A stretch of DNA of 20,305 nucleotides, from positions 1-20,305 of the forward strand of contig DASSKC010000050.1 in the NCBI GenBank assembly GCA_035690885.1, written 5' to 3'. Position 1 is the first letter of the stretch, and every line of letters begins with the position of its first letter. The notes under the pieces are model-generated. The model searched no databases. It saw only the letters and a program-made list of their open reading frames with translations, and was not told where the DNA came from. The DNA comes from Oleiagrimonas sp035690885 (GTDB taxonomy: Bacteria > Pseudomonadota > Gammaproteobacteria > Xanthomonadales > Rhodanobacteraceae). A program made the translations under genes and the position numbers. Shown one piece after another: positions 1 to 8,959 of this stretch.

Positions 1-1940
1 AGCGTGCGAGCAAATGTGGCCGTCATGTGGCCGTTGTCGGAAAAGACGAGCATCCCGTCCAATCTGGATCGACACAGCGAATCCGGACATACGGAACTGG
101 TCATGTCGATCATCCGAACGTTGGGAAAACCGGATGCGGCATGACGCAGCCAGCTGCTGACGTGATCGAATCGCGCGCTGTGGACGGGCTGCGTGCAATG
201 CGAGGCGCTTGCGAGTGCCGCGTACAGTTCGCCTCTTGGTTGTGCGCAAAGCGCGCCGTTGAATGCCAGTTCCGGTGTCGGCAGCATCATGTAGATCCGG
301 TCGGCGCCGTCGGCCAGGTGGGCAATTTCCTTGCCCGTATCCGACTCCCATTGCTGTTGGGTGAAGGGGTAGGTGATGCTCTCGCTCAGGATCAGGACAT
401 CCGGATGCATCGCCGCGAGCTTGCGTGTCGCGGCATCGCGCCAATGCTCGCATTCGGTGTATGTGCGTCGACGTGAGCGATCGACAAGCGGGGCATCGGT
501 CACCGGACATCCAGACTTCCAGACCAGCAAGAGACGCCAGTCAGGTGCCTTGAAGATCCGTCGGTACGCCGGTAGCCAGTGCGCGGCTTTGCTGTCTCCG
601 AACAGGACGGCCGTATGTGCTGCGTCCGGGGTTCCGAGCGTACACACGCGCACGGTAAACGATGTGGAAGGTACGAAGCACTTTGTGGCTTCGGTTGAAC
701 GATCCGCCAGGGCGGCCATGTACGGCGCCATCTCCGGGCCATGCGCGTAGCGTGTGGTTTCACCTTGCCATGCGCGCAGCCCGCCAACGAAGAGCAGCAT
801 GATCGTCAGCGCGCCGGCGATGGCCCAGCGCGGTCTTGCGACCAGCCGCTTCCGGTGACGAATCGGCGTCTCGAAAAAGTGGAACGACAACGCGGCGATG
901 ACCAAGGAGATGGCGACGAGCAACAGCCGGTTCCACCCGCTGCGCATGTCCAGCAGCGTTGCGCCGAGCAGCAATACCGGCCAGTGCCACAGATACCACG
1001 AATACGACACCCGTCCGAGCGCCTGCATGGGCCGCAACGACAGGATGCGACGCACGCCGAAACCCGTGCCGAACGCGCCTGATGCCAGCACGAACGCGGC
1101 TCCGAATGATGGCAGTAGTGCCCATGTACCCGGGTAGGGCGCGGCCGGATTGATGGCCCACGCGCTATACAGGATCATCGCCAGTCCGGTCCACCCGGCT
1201 ACCTGCCACCAGACCGAATCGGCAAACGCGGAGCGGACCCGAAACGCCGGTGAGCCGACCGTCAGAAACACGATGGCGCCAAGCGCGAACTGCCAGGCGC
1301 GTGTCGGCATCAGGTAAAACGCGAACATCGGCCGGTGGTACGACCAGTACAGGGAGAGCGCGAAGCTGGCAGCGAAAATGCCGACGAACAGCCATTTCAG
1401 ACGAGCAACCTTCGGGGGGCGCTTCGCGAACTTCCACGCGCCCATGACCAGCACCACCAAGAGTGGCCACACAAGGTAGAACTGCTCCTCGACCCCCAGC
1501 GACCAAGTGTGCAGAAACAGCGCGGTGTGCGACGACGGCGCAAAGTAGTCCCAGTTCCAGTACGCGAACTGGAAATTGCTCAGCCAGAGGGCGGCACTGC
1601 TCGCATTCGATGCCTGGCGTGGCAGCTCGGTCGGCGGCACCACCAGGTTGGCAACCACGCACGCCACGGCGATCATCAGCAGCAGCGCCGGCAGCAATCG
1701 CCGCAAGCGTCTGGCATAGAAATTCGCAAAACGGAGGTGGCCGGTTGTGGCGGCTTCCTGGACAAGCAAGCCGGTAATCAGGTAGCCGGACAGGATGTAG
1801 AAGACATCGACGCCAACGAAGCCGCCGCGCAACAGGTGGACGCCGGCATGTGCGGCCACCACGAGCAGGATCGCGATCGCGCGCAACCCCTCGACATCCG
1901 GCCGATAGCCCAGCCGGTACTCGGTTTGCACCGGATTCAC
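1..1940 (-). CDS. OafA/YrhL-type membrane acyltransferase with C-terminal SGNH domain (3' end cut by the window)
   Basis: Reading the minus strand gives one open frame that runs off the left edge. The N-terminus has YRPDVEGLRAIAILLVVAAH, the usual opening of acyltransferase family 3, followed by GGFVGVDVFYILSGYLIT, FYARRLRRLLPAL and HTWSLGVEEQFYLVWPL. About ten hydrophobic segments follow, then a soluble SGNH hydrolase-like domain. Its nucleophile block is GDSKAAHW (Ser codon near base 593) and its DxxH block is DNGHM (bases 27-38). Such two-domain proteins move acyl groups, usually acetyl, across the inner membrane onto lipopolysaccharide or other surface glycans; the substrate here is unknown. 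About 646 residues are visible from the GTG at 1940, so few are missing. That start has GGAG six bases upstream. An in-frame ATG at 1994 would add 18 residues but lies only about 12 bases from the predicted transcript start. Confidence 0.9.
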   Translation of the reverse strand, partial: MNPVQTEYRLGYRPDVEGLRAIAILLVVAAHAGVHLLRGGFVGVDVFYILSGYLITGLLVQEAATTGHLRFANFYARRLRRLLPALLLMIAVACVVANLVVPPTELPRQASNASSAALWLSNFQFAYWNWDYFAPSSHTALFLHTWSLGVEEQFYLVWPLLVVLVMGAWKFAKRPPKVARLKWLFVGIFAASFALSLYWSYHRPMFAFYLMPTRAWQFALGAIVFLTVGSPAFRVRSAFADSVWWQVAGWTGLAMILYSAWAINPAAPYPGTWALLPSFGAAFVLASGAFGTGFGVRRILSLRPMQALGRVSYSWYLWHWPVLLLGATLLDMRSGWNRLLLVAISLVIAALSFHFFETPIRHRKRLVARPRWAIAGALTIMLLFVGGLRAWQGETTRYAHGPEMAPYMAALADRSTEATKCFVPSTSFTVRVCTLGTPDAAHTAVLFGDSKAAHWLPAYRRIFKAPDWRLLLVWKSGCPVTDAPLVDRSRRRTYTECEHWRDAATRKLAAMHPDVLILSESITYPFTQQQWESDTGKEIAHLADGADRIYMMLPTPELAFNGALCAQPRGELYAALASASHCTQPVHSARFDHVSSWLRHAASGFPNVRMIDMTSSVCPDSLCRSRLDGMLVFSDNGHMTATFART

Positions 1941-2013
1941 TGCGTTCTCCGTTTCCGCCGCAGTTCGGCGTGCATCCGCCTCCGCCGGGTCCATCCCGCG
2001 CGCCCCCACCGGG

Positions 2014-2022
2014 AATATATCA
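2014..2022 (-). promoter_or_regulatory. Extended -10 promoter of the acyltransferase gene
   Basis: On the minus strand the sequence is TGA-TATATT, an extended -10 element with five of six matches to TATAAT. No good -35 is seen, which is normal for extended -10 promoters. Transcription would start near 2006, giving a leader of about 66 bases before the GTG at 1940. It is the only AT-rich patch in the divergent gap before recC, for which I see no convincing promoter. Confidence 0.45.
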
Positions 2023-2135
2023 CGTGAGCGAGGTGCCGCCCGTCGTTGCCGCATGGCGCGCAAGCGCCCACACTGCGTCATCTCACCCCTTGCGACCTCG
2101 ATGAGGCATCCTTGGCGTCTCTGACGGGAGCGCGC

Positions 2136-5100
2136 ATGTTTCATCTTCACTACGACACGGATCTGGACCGGCTGGCGGATCGGTTGGCGGGCTTGCTGGC
2201 GGCGCGCGACCCGGCCGCGTTGCTGGTCCCGCAGACGGTGCTGGTGCCGCAGGCCGGGTTGCAGAAGTGGCTGGTGCAGCGGCTGGCCGAGCGCCATGGC
2301 ATTGCTGCCAATCTGGAGTTCATTGCGCCGGCGCAGATGGTGTGGCGGGCGTTGCGCGAATGGCGGCCTGGCTTGCCGTATCAGTCGCCGTTTGATCGCG
2401 AGGCGATGCGCTGGCGGCTGTTGCCGTTGCTGGCCGAGCCGCCGGCGGACGAGGCGGGGGTGGCGGCGCTGGTGGAGGGTGAGTCCGAGCCGCTGCGACG
2501 CTTTCAATTGGCCGGGCACGTGGCGCAGTTGTTCGAACGCTATCAGGCCTATCGGCGTGATTTGCTGGATGGCTGGCAGGCCGGCGGCGAGGCCGATGAT
2601 GCGCAGGCCGGTTTGTGGCGGGCGTTGACGCGGGCGTCGGATCAGCCGTCGCGCAGTCGCTTGCTGGGCGATTATCTGCATGCGTTTGCGGCCGATGGGG
2701 CCGCCGCACCGCCGGGTCTGCCGGCGCGCTTGTTTGCGTTTGGCTGCATCAATGTGTCGCCGGATGTGTTGCGTTTTCTGGGCTTGATCGGGCGTCACGC
2801 GGAGGTGCAGTTTTTCTTGCCCACGCCGTGCGGCGAGTATTGGGGCGATATTCCGCACCGCCGCGACAAGGCGGCGCAATTGCTGGCGCAGGGTGGCGGG
2901 TTTTTCGACCAGCCGGCCAATCCGTTGCTGGTGTCGATGGGTGGCGTGGGGCGCGATTTCGTGGCGCAGGTGTTCGGTTACGACGAGGTGCAGCCGGACA
3001 TGGAGTCGATGCCCGATGGTGCGTTGCCGCCGCGCGATAGTTTGCTGCATCGAGTGCAGGCGGATGTGATCGAGCAGCTCGCCGGCGGTGCCGATGATCG
3101 CCTCGAAGAGCCGGACCCGACCGACGATTCGCTCACGCTGCATGTGTGTCACTCGCCGATGCGCGAGGTGCAGGTATTGCATGATCGGCTGCTGGATTTG
3201 TTCCAGCGCCATCACGATCTGGAGCCGCGCGACGTGGCGGTGCTGGTGACCGACATGGGCAAGTACGCGCCGTGCGTGGATGCGGTGTTCGGTGCCATCG
3301 AGCGCATGGACGCGCGTTACATCCCGTGGACGGTGGCGGACCAGCCGCTGGCCAACGCGCATGCGCTGACCGCGATGTTCCGGGATCTGCTGGATTTGCC
3401 GGCCTCGCGGCTGGGACTGGATGTAGTGCTGGATGTGCTGGCGGTGCCGGCGGTGGCGCGCGGTTGCGGGCTGGAAGACACCGATCTGGATGCCTTGCGT
3501 GACGCGGCCGAGGCCGCCGGCATTTGTTGCGATGAGGATGCGGCCGACCGCGAGGCGCGTGGTTTGCCGGCGCATGCCGAGTTCAGCTGGGCGTTCGGCC
3601 GCGAGCGCGTCTTGCTTGGCTACATGCTGGGCGATGCCGACGATGACGGCGAGCTGGTATGCGAACGTGCGCCGATCGGTGACATCGAGGGCGATCGCGT
3701 CGTGGCGTTCGGTCAGTTGTTGCGCATCCAGCGCGTGCTGCGCGATTGGCGTGATGCCGCGCACACGCCGCGCACGCCGGCGGGCTGGCAGGTGTTGCTC
3801 AACCGGCTGCTCGATGCGCTGGTGCCGACGCTGGACGGGCGCGGCGAGGAACAGGCGCTGGAAGCGGTGCGGCAGACTTTGGCGGGTTTGAGCGAGAGCG
3901 CGGAAAGCGCGGGCTTCGATGGGCGCATGGATTGGCGTTGCCTGCGTGATTATCTGCACGACGCGCTCAGCGGTGCGGTCACGCATCAACGCTTTCTGGC
4001 CGGCGGCGTCAGCGTGTGCGGCATGGTGCCGTTGCGCAATGTGCCGTTCCGGGTGATTTGCGTGCTGGGTCTGGATGCGCGCTCGTTCCCGCGCCAGGAT
4101 CCGGCCGACGCCATGAGCCGCTTGTATGGCGATCTGGTCAGTGATCACCGCCGTCTCGGCGACCGCTCCATGCGCGAGGATGACCGTTATCTGTTTTTGC
4201 AGACCTTGATGGCGGCGCGCGACGTGTTGCACCTCAGTTACGTCGGCATCGACGCACGCGACGCCAGTGTCATCGAGCCGTCGGTGCTGGTGACCGAGCT
4301 GATGGAGATGATCGGCAAGGACTATTTCGTCGATGCAACGAAAGCGCGTGAGTCGTTGGTCGTCACGCATCCGTTGCAGCCGTTCTCGCCGCGTCTGTTT
4401 TCGGGTGACGAGCCGCGACTGTTCACCTATCGGGACGAGTGGCGGCAGGCGGCGGGCACGGCGTCGCAGTCGGCTGGCCCGCTGCCGTTTGCCGATATTC
4501 AATGGCCCGATGACGGTGATGACGAGCGCTTTGACATGGGCGACTTGAAACGATTTTTCGCCGCCCCGCAGCGCTGGTTTCTGCAGCGGCGGGTGGGCTT
4601 GTCGATCGCCGATATCCGTGCGCGCGCTGCCGATCGCGAGCCGCTGCAGGATGACAATCTCAATCGTGCCGTGCGCGAGCGCCGCTTGATCGAGCGCATG
4701 CGCCTTGGCGCAGATGACGAGGCGGACAGCCTGGTCTGGTCGCGTGCGCACGGCTGGTTGCCGCCGTTGGCGTTGGGCGAGGCCGCGCATGCCGCGTCGA
4801 TGGATGAACTGGTCCCGCAGGCCGGGTGTTGGCGCATGCGTGGTGCCGGTGAGGTCGATCGCGACACCTGCTCGCTGAGCCTGCCCTCCGGACGCGTCAT
4901 CGAAGGCCATCCGGCATGGCGTGATACCGACGGCATCGCCGGCTGGATCGGCAGCGGCAGTCAGGGCAAGAACTGGATGTATTGGTGGCTGGAAGCGCTG
5001 GTGGCGCGTGCCGTGGATGGCTCGGCAACCGGACTGGCGCTGGGGCGGGGCGACAAGAACGCGCCCTTGCCATGGGCGCCGAAGCTGCCCAATCCCACCG

Positions 5101-5402
5101 GCGCGAAGACATTGCTGGACGAATTGCTCGACATTTACAAGGAAGGGCAAGCCGGCCCCTTGCCGATGCCGCCGCGCAGCGCGTGGGCGTGGACGCGCGG
5201 TTTGCTCAAGGGCAAGGTGCCGGACTCGGCCAGGGCCATGGCCGCGGCCATGAGCACCTGGGACGGCGAAGCGCAGGACCCGTGGATCGCGACCGCCTTG
5301 CGTGGCTGGAGTCCGGCCGCCGACGAGGAAACCTTCACGATGTTGGCGCAACGTACTTACGGCCCGCTCAGCGAAGCCATGCAGCAAGGAGCGCGCCCAT
5401 GA
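2136..5402 (+). CDS. recC: RecBCD enzyme subunit RecC
   Basis: RecC is the non-catalytic subunit of the RecBCD helicase-nuclease. It holds the split DNA strands apart and scans for Chi. The protein is 1088 residues, against 1122 in E. coli. The N-terminus (FHLHYDTDLDRLADRLAGLL, then a stretch with IAANLEFIAPAQMVW) matches the inactive helicase-like domain of the family. A block near residues 622-650 reads GVSVCGMVPLRNVPFRVICV followed by LGLDARSFPRQ, a RecC hallmark. The region near 800 (DMGDLKRFFAAPQRWFLQRR) begins the nuclease-like C-terminal fold. The ATG at 2136 has GGGAG five bases upstream; the frame is open further upstream to 2046, but that part resembles nothing in the family. It overlaps recB by ATGA. 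Leu codons include visibly more TTG than in the transporter genes downstream. Confidence 0.95.
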   Translation: MFHLHYDTDLDRLADRLAGLLAARDPAALLVPQTVLVPQAGLQKWLVQRLAERHGIAANLEFIAPAQMVWRALREWRPGLPYQSPFDREAMRWRLLPLLAEPPADEAGVAALVEGESEPLRRFQLAGHVAQLFERYQAYRRDLLDGWQAGGEADDAQAGLWRALTRASDQPSRSRLLGDYLHAFAADGAAAPPGLPARLFAFGCINVSPDVLRFLGLIGRHAEVQFFLPTPCGEYWGDIPHRRDKAAQLLAQGGGFFDQPANPLLVSMGGVGRDFVAQVFGYDEVQPDMESMPDGALPPRDSLLHRVQADVIEQLAGGADDRLEEPDPTDDSLTLHVCHSPMREVQVLHDRLLDLFQRHHDLEPRDVAVLVTDMGKYAPCVDAVFGAIERMDARYIPWTVADQPLANAHALTAMFRDLLDLPASRLGLDVVLDVLAVPAVARGCGLEDTDLDALRDAAEAAGICCDEDAADREARGLPAHAEFSWAFGRERVLLGYMLGDADDDGELVCERAPIGDIEGDRVVAFGQLLRIQRVLRDWRDAAHTPRTPAGWQVLLNRLLDALVPTLDGRGEEQALEAVRQTLAGLSESAESAGFDGRMDWRCLRDYLHDALSGAVTHQRFLAGGVSVCGMVPLRNVPFRVICVLGLDARSFPRQDPADAMSRLYGDLVSDHRRLGDRSMREDDRYLFLQTLMAARDVLHLSYVGIDARDASVIEPSVLVTELMEMIGKDYFVDATKARESLVVTHPLQPFSPRLFSGDEPRLFTYRDEWRQAAGTASQSAGPLPFADIQWPDDGDDERFDMGDLKRFFAAPQRWFLQRRVGLSIADIRARAADREPLQDDNLNRAVRERRLIERMRLGADDEADSLVWSRAHGWLPPLALGEAAHAASMDELVPQAGCWRMRGAGEVDRDTCSLSLPSGRVIEGHPAWRDTDGIAGWIGSGSQGKNWMYWWLEALVARAVDGSATGLALGRGDKNAPLPWAPKLPNPTGAKTLLDELLDIYKEGQAGPLPMPPRSAWAWTRGLLKGKVPDSARAMAAAMSTWDGEAQDPWIATALRGWSPAADEETFTMLAQRTYGPLSEAMQQGARP

Positions 5403-8400
5403 GCCGCCTCGACGACATCGCCGGCAATGATCTGGCGCTGACCCTGCCACTGGACGGTCGCCAGTTGATCGAAGCCAGCGCCGGCACCGGCAAGACGTAC
5501 ACCATCGCCGGCCTGTACGCGCGCCTGATCGTCGAGCGCCGGGTGCCGGTGCGTCAGCTGCTGGTGATGACCTTCACCCGTGCCGCGACCGAAGAATTGC
5601 GCCAGCGACTGCGTGATCGTCTGGCCTTGTGTGCACGGCTGGCCAACGACGGCAGTTTCGATGCCGACGCTTCCGCCATCGAAGCGATGAACGGTGAAGA
5701 AGTTTGGGCGCTGACCTTGTTGCGTCGTGCGCGTGATGCTGGAGAAGAAACACCCGAAGCATTGGCCGATCGTTTGCGTCTGGCTCTGGCCAGCATGGAC
5801 GAGGCGGCGATTTTCACCATCCACGGGTTTTGCCAACGCGTGCTTGATGCCCACGTCGCCCTGCTCGATGACGCCATCGCCGGCGCCGAGCTGGTGGCCA
5901 GTGACCGTGACCTGTTGGAAGATTTTGCCGCCGAGACATGGCTGCGCGTGGCCGGTAGCGATGATGTCGACGAACTGGCCGCCTTGCAGCAGTTGGCTGG
6001 CTCGCCGGAGAGTCTGGCCACATTGCTTGGTGACCTGATCGGCTTCGAGGGCGAGATCGAACCGGCGGCCGGTGAACTGTCGGCAGCGGCCGATACCGAT
6101 GCGGCCACGCAGGCCTTGCTGAAGGCATGGCGCGAACAGGGCGCGGCGGCGATGGATGTGTTCGATGAGTGGTTTGCCGCCGGGCATCTGAATGCCAGCA
6201 AGTTCAAGAAGGGCGCTGACGGACAGCTGCGGCAGCTTGCTGCCGTACTGGCATCCGGGCGCCTTCCCGAAGTGGCCGCACTCAAGCGCTACACACAGGC
6301 TTACATTGCCGGTGCGGTCAAAAAAAACAAACCGGACTTTCCGCAGCAGCCGGCGTTTGCAGCCATCGACGATTGGCTGTCCGCACACGAGGCGGTCGAG
6401 GCCCGCCGCCAAGCCTGGCTGCCCATCCTGTTGCATCGCATCGTGGCCGAAGCGCGGACCTGGCTGACCCGGCGCAAGCGTGATCTGGCGCGTGTGTCCT
6501 ACGACGATCTGATCACCCGTCTGGCCACCAGCGTGGCCGGTCAGGGACGGCGCCATCACACTCTCGTCAAGGCCTTGCGCGAGCAGTATCCGTACGCGCT
6601 GGTGGACGAGTTCCAGGATACCGATGCGCGCCAGTTCGGCATTCTGGAAACGCTTTACGGTGGCTTCGGCACGCTGTATATGATCGGTGACCCCAAGCAG
6701 GCCATCTACGGTTTTCGCGGTGGCGACGTGCATGCTTACCTGCGTGCTGCCAAAGGTGCCGGCGGGAAACATTCGTTGCCGCATAATTTTCGTTCCAGCC
6801 CGGCCATGTTGCGTGCCGTCGAGGCTGTGTTCACGGCCAGTGAACAACCCTTCGTGGAGGAGGGTATCGACTTCAAGCATGTCGAGTCCGGCGGCGGGGT
6901 GGCGGACGATGCTTTGCAGATGGACGGCCAAACCGTCACGCCATTGACGTTCTGGATGCCGCCGGCCGAGGTCACCAAGGCCGATGACGTGCGTGACGTC
7001 ATGGCCACCGCTTGCGCGCGCACCATTGCCCGCCTGCTGCGCGATGCGCGGCTTGATGGCCAGCCGCTGGAGCCGGGCCGGGTCGCGGTATTGACCGGCA
7101 CCAACGCCGAGGCGGCACGCATGCAGGACGCGTTGCATGCCTGCGGCGTGCCGGCCGTGTGCCAGCGCAAGGAGAGTGTCTTCACCTCCGGTGAAGCGCG
7201 CGAGCTGCTGCGCATTCTCGACGCCTTGCTGGTGCCGCAGTCGATGTCGCGTGCACGCGGTGCGTTGGCCACCGAGCTGCTGGGTCGCCATCTGTCGGAT
7301 CTGGCACACATGGCAGCCGACGAGGACGCGTGGAGCGCGGCGCTGGGCGAGCTGGCCGACCTGCACGCGTGCTGGTTCGCGCGCGGCATCGCCGCCACGC
7401 TGGAGCGTCTGGCCGAGCGCCACGCGCCACGCCTGTTGGCCTTGCCCGATGGCGACCGACGCCTGTCCAACCTGTTGCAGCTGGGCGAGCTGCTGGCCGC
7501 CGACGGACGCAAGCTGGCCGGTCAACGCGCCTTGCGTGATGCGCTGGCTGCGCACATCCGCGATGCCGACAGCCAGAATGACGCCGAGCAATTGCGTCTG
7601 GAAAGCGACGCGCAATGCGTGCAGATCGTCACCCTGCATCGCAGCAAGGGGCTGGAATACGACGTGGTGCTGATGCCGTTTACCGGTTTGAACAAGCTCA
7701 AGTCACCGAGCAAGGGAACCTGCCCGCGTTTCCATCGTGACGAGGAATCCGTGCGGCGCTTGATTCTTTCGGGAAGCAACAATCGCGAAGCGGACGATGC
7801 CGTTGCGTGCCAGGCGCACTGCGTTGAAACCATGGCCGAAGATGCGCGCACAGTCTACGTTGGCCTGACGCGCGCCAAATACGCCTGCTGGATCGCGGGC
7901 GGCGGCAGCACGCTGACGCATTTGCTCGGCAACAACGGCGACCCGTCCGCACTGGTCGATGCACACCAGGACATCATGGCCACAGTCGCGCCGGAGGCGG
8001 TCAAGCCGGTGCATCTGACGCCGCTCGAACAGGTCGAACCGGGCCACGCGCGCCGTTTCACCCGACACCTGTCACGCGACTGGTGGACGCACAGCTTCTC
8101 GCAATGGGCTTCGGGTGCGCGCGATGCGGCGGACGCCGGTGGGGGTGCCCATGACGAGACGATTGCCGATGATGATGTGTCATCGGTCGATGTCGATCCC
8201 GGTGTGGAAGTGCCGACCTGGCCACGTGGGCCGCGTTACGGCAATGCCGTGCACACGGTGCTGGAAAAAACCGACTTTGCCCTCTGGCGAGGCTGCGTCG
8301 ATGAAGCTCCGAAGCAAGCGACGGGGTTGTTGGCGCGCGAGCTGCGCGCGACAGGTCTGGGCGGCGAAGAACTGACCCGGGCCGAGCCGCCGACGGCGAA

Positions 8401-8959
8401 GCTGCTGGCTGCGGCACTGAATGCGCCGGTGGTCGACAAACTGTGCCTTGCCGATCTTGACCCTGCGGACCGGTGTCCGGAAATGGCGTTCCATTTCGGC
8501 ATCGCCGGTGCCGACCCCGAAGCCGTGCTTGCCAGTCTGCACAAGCATGGCTATCAGACTCATCATGCCGACTATGGCCATCTGGGCGAGCGCCTGCGCG
8601 GGCTCATGACCGGCATCATCGATCTGGTGTTCCGTCACCGTGAGCAGTGGTGGGTGGTCGATTACAAGACCAACAACCTCGGCGCGCATGCCGGTGACTA
8701 CGCTGAAGACAAGTTGCCCGCCGCCATCGCCGCGCACGATTATGATCTGCAATACATCATCTACACCGTGGCCCTGCATCGCTGGTTGCGCCAGACCCTG
8801 GGCGACGCCTATGACTACGAGCGCGACATGGGCGGTGTGCGTTATTTGTTCGTGCGCGGCATGACCGCGGGCGGGGGCGTGTTTGCCGACCGCCCGCCAC
8901 GTGAACTCATTGAAGCCCTCGACACGTTGCTGGCCGCGCCCATGGAGGTGGCCGCATGA
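5399..8959 (+). CDS. recB: RecBCD enzyme subunit RecB (3'-5' helicase and nuclease)
   Basis: RecB is the slower SF1A helicase motor and the only nuclease of RecBCD; it also loads RecA after Chi. The protein is 1186 residues (E. coli 1180). Visible motifs in order are Walker A EASAGTGKT (25-33), motif Ia VMTFTRAATEELRQR, Walker B VDEFQDTD (from 402), GDPKQAIYGFRGGD (from 430), HRSKGLEYDVV (from 747) and VGLTRAK (821-827). The C-terminal nuclease has D1075, D1088 and K1090 (IDLVFRH and VVDYKTN), at the same spacing as the E. coli catalytic residues D1067, D1080 and K1082, then Q1118xxxY1122. All catalytic residues are present, so it should be active. The start ATG overlaps the recC stop and has AAGGAG eight bases upstream; the same frame is open back to 4982 inside recC but that part is not RecB-like. 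It overlaps recD by ATGA. Confidence 0.97.
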   Translation: MSRLDDIAGNDLALTLPLDGRQLIEASAGTGKTYTIAGLYARLIVERRVPVRQLLVMTFTRAATEELRQRLRDRLALCARLANDGSFDADASAIEAMNGEEVWALTLLRRARDAGEETPEALADRLRLALASMDEAAIFTIHGFCQRVLDAHVALLDDAIAGAELVASDRDLLEDFAAETWLRVAGSDDVDELAALQQLAGSPESLATLLGDLIGFEGEIEPAAGELSAAADTDAATQALLKAWREQGAAAMDVFDEWFAAGHLNASKFKKGADGQLRQLAAVLASGRLPEVAALKRYTQAYIAGAVKKNKPDFPQQPAFAAIDDWLSAHEAVEARRQAWLPILLHRIVAEARTWLTRRKRDLARVSYDDLITRLATSVAGQGRRHHTLVKALREQYPYALVDEFQDTDARQFGILETLYGGFGTLYMIGDPKQAIYGFRGGDVHAYLRAAKGAGGKHSLPHNFRSSPAMLRAVEAVFTASEQPFVEEGIDFKHVESGGGVADDALQMDGQTVTPLTFWMPPAEVTKADDVRDVMATACARTIARLLRDARLDGQPLEPGRVAVLTGTNAEAARMQDALHACGVPAVCQRKESVFTSGEARELLRILDALLVPQSMSRARGALATELLGRHLSDLAHMAADEDAWSAALGELADLHACWFARGIAATLERLAERHAPRLLALPDGDRRLSNLLQLGELLAADGRKLAGQRALRDALAAHIRDADSQNDAEQLRLESDAQCVQIVTLHRSKGLEYDVVLMPFTGLNKLKSPSKGTCPRFHRDEESVRRLILSGSNNREADDAVACQAHCVETMAEDARTVYVGLTRAKYACWIAGGGSTLTHLLGNNGDPSALVDAHQDIMATVAPEAVKPVHLTPLEQVEPGHARRFTRHLSRDWWTHSFSQWASGARDAADAGGGAHDETIADDDVSSVDVDPGVEVPTWPRGPRYGNAVHTVLEKTDFALWRGCVDEAPKQATGLLARELRATGLGGEELTRAEPPTAKLLAAALNAPVVDKLCLADLDPADRCPEMAFHFGIAGADPEAVLASLHKHGYQTHHADYGHLGERLRGLMTGIIDLVFRHREQWWVVDYKTNNLGAHAGDYAEDKLPAAIAAHDYDLQYIIYTVALHRWLRQTLGDAYDYERDMGGVRYLFVRGMTAGGGVFADRPPRELIEALDTLLAAPMEVAA

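Noticed and set aside
760..1662. Two shorter minus-strand frames inside the acyltransferase gene (760-1161 and 1165-1662)
   Set aside because: They lie in another frame of the same strand; the acyltransferase frame carries all conserved motifs and runs unbroken from 1994 to the window edge.
4982..5398. N-terminal extension of RecB into recC
   Set aside because: The extra 139 residues overlap recC and are not RecB-like; ATG 5399 has AAGGAG and the ATGA overlap.
5357..7639. A 760-codon open frame antisense to recB
   Set aside because: It mirrors the codon bias of recB on the opposite strand and shows no family motif; recB has all its helicase and nuclease motifs.
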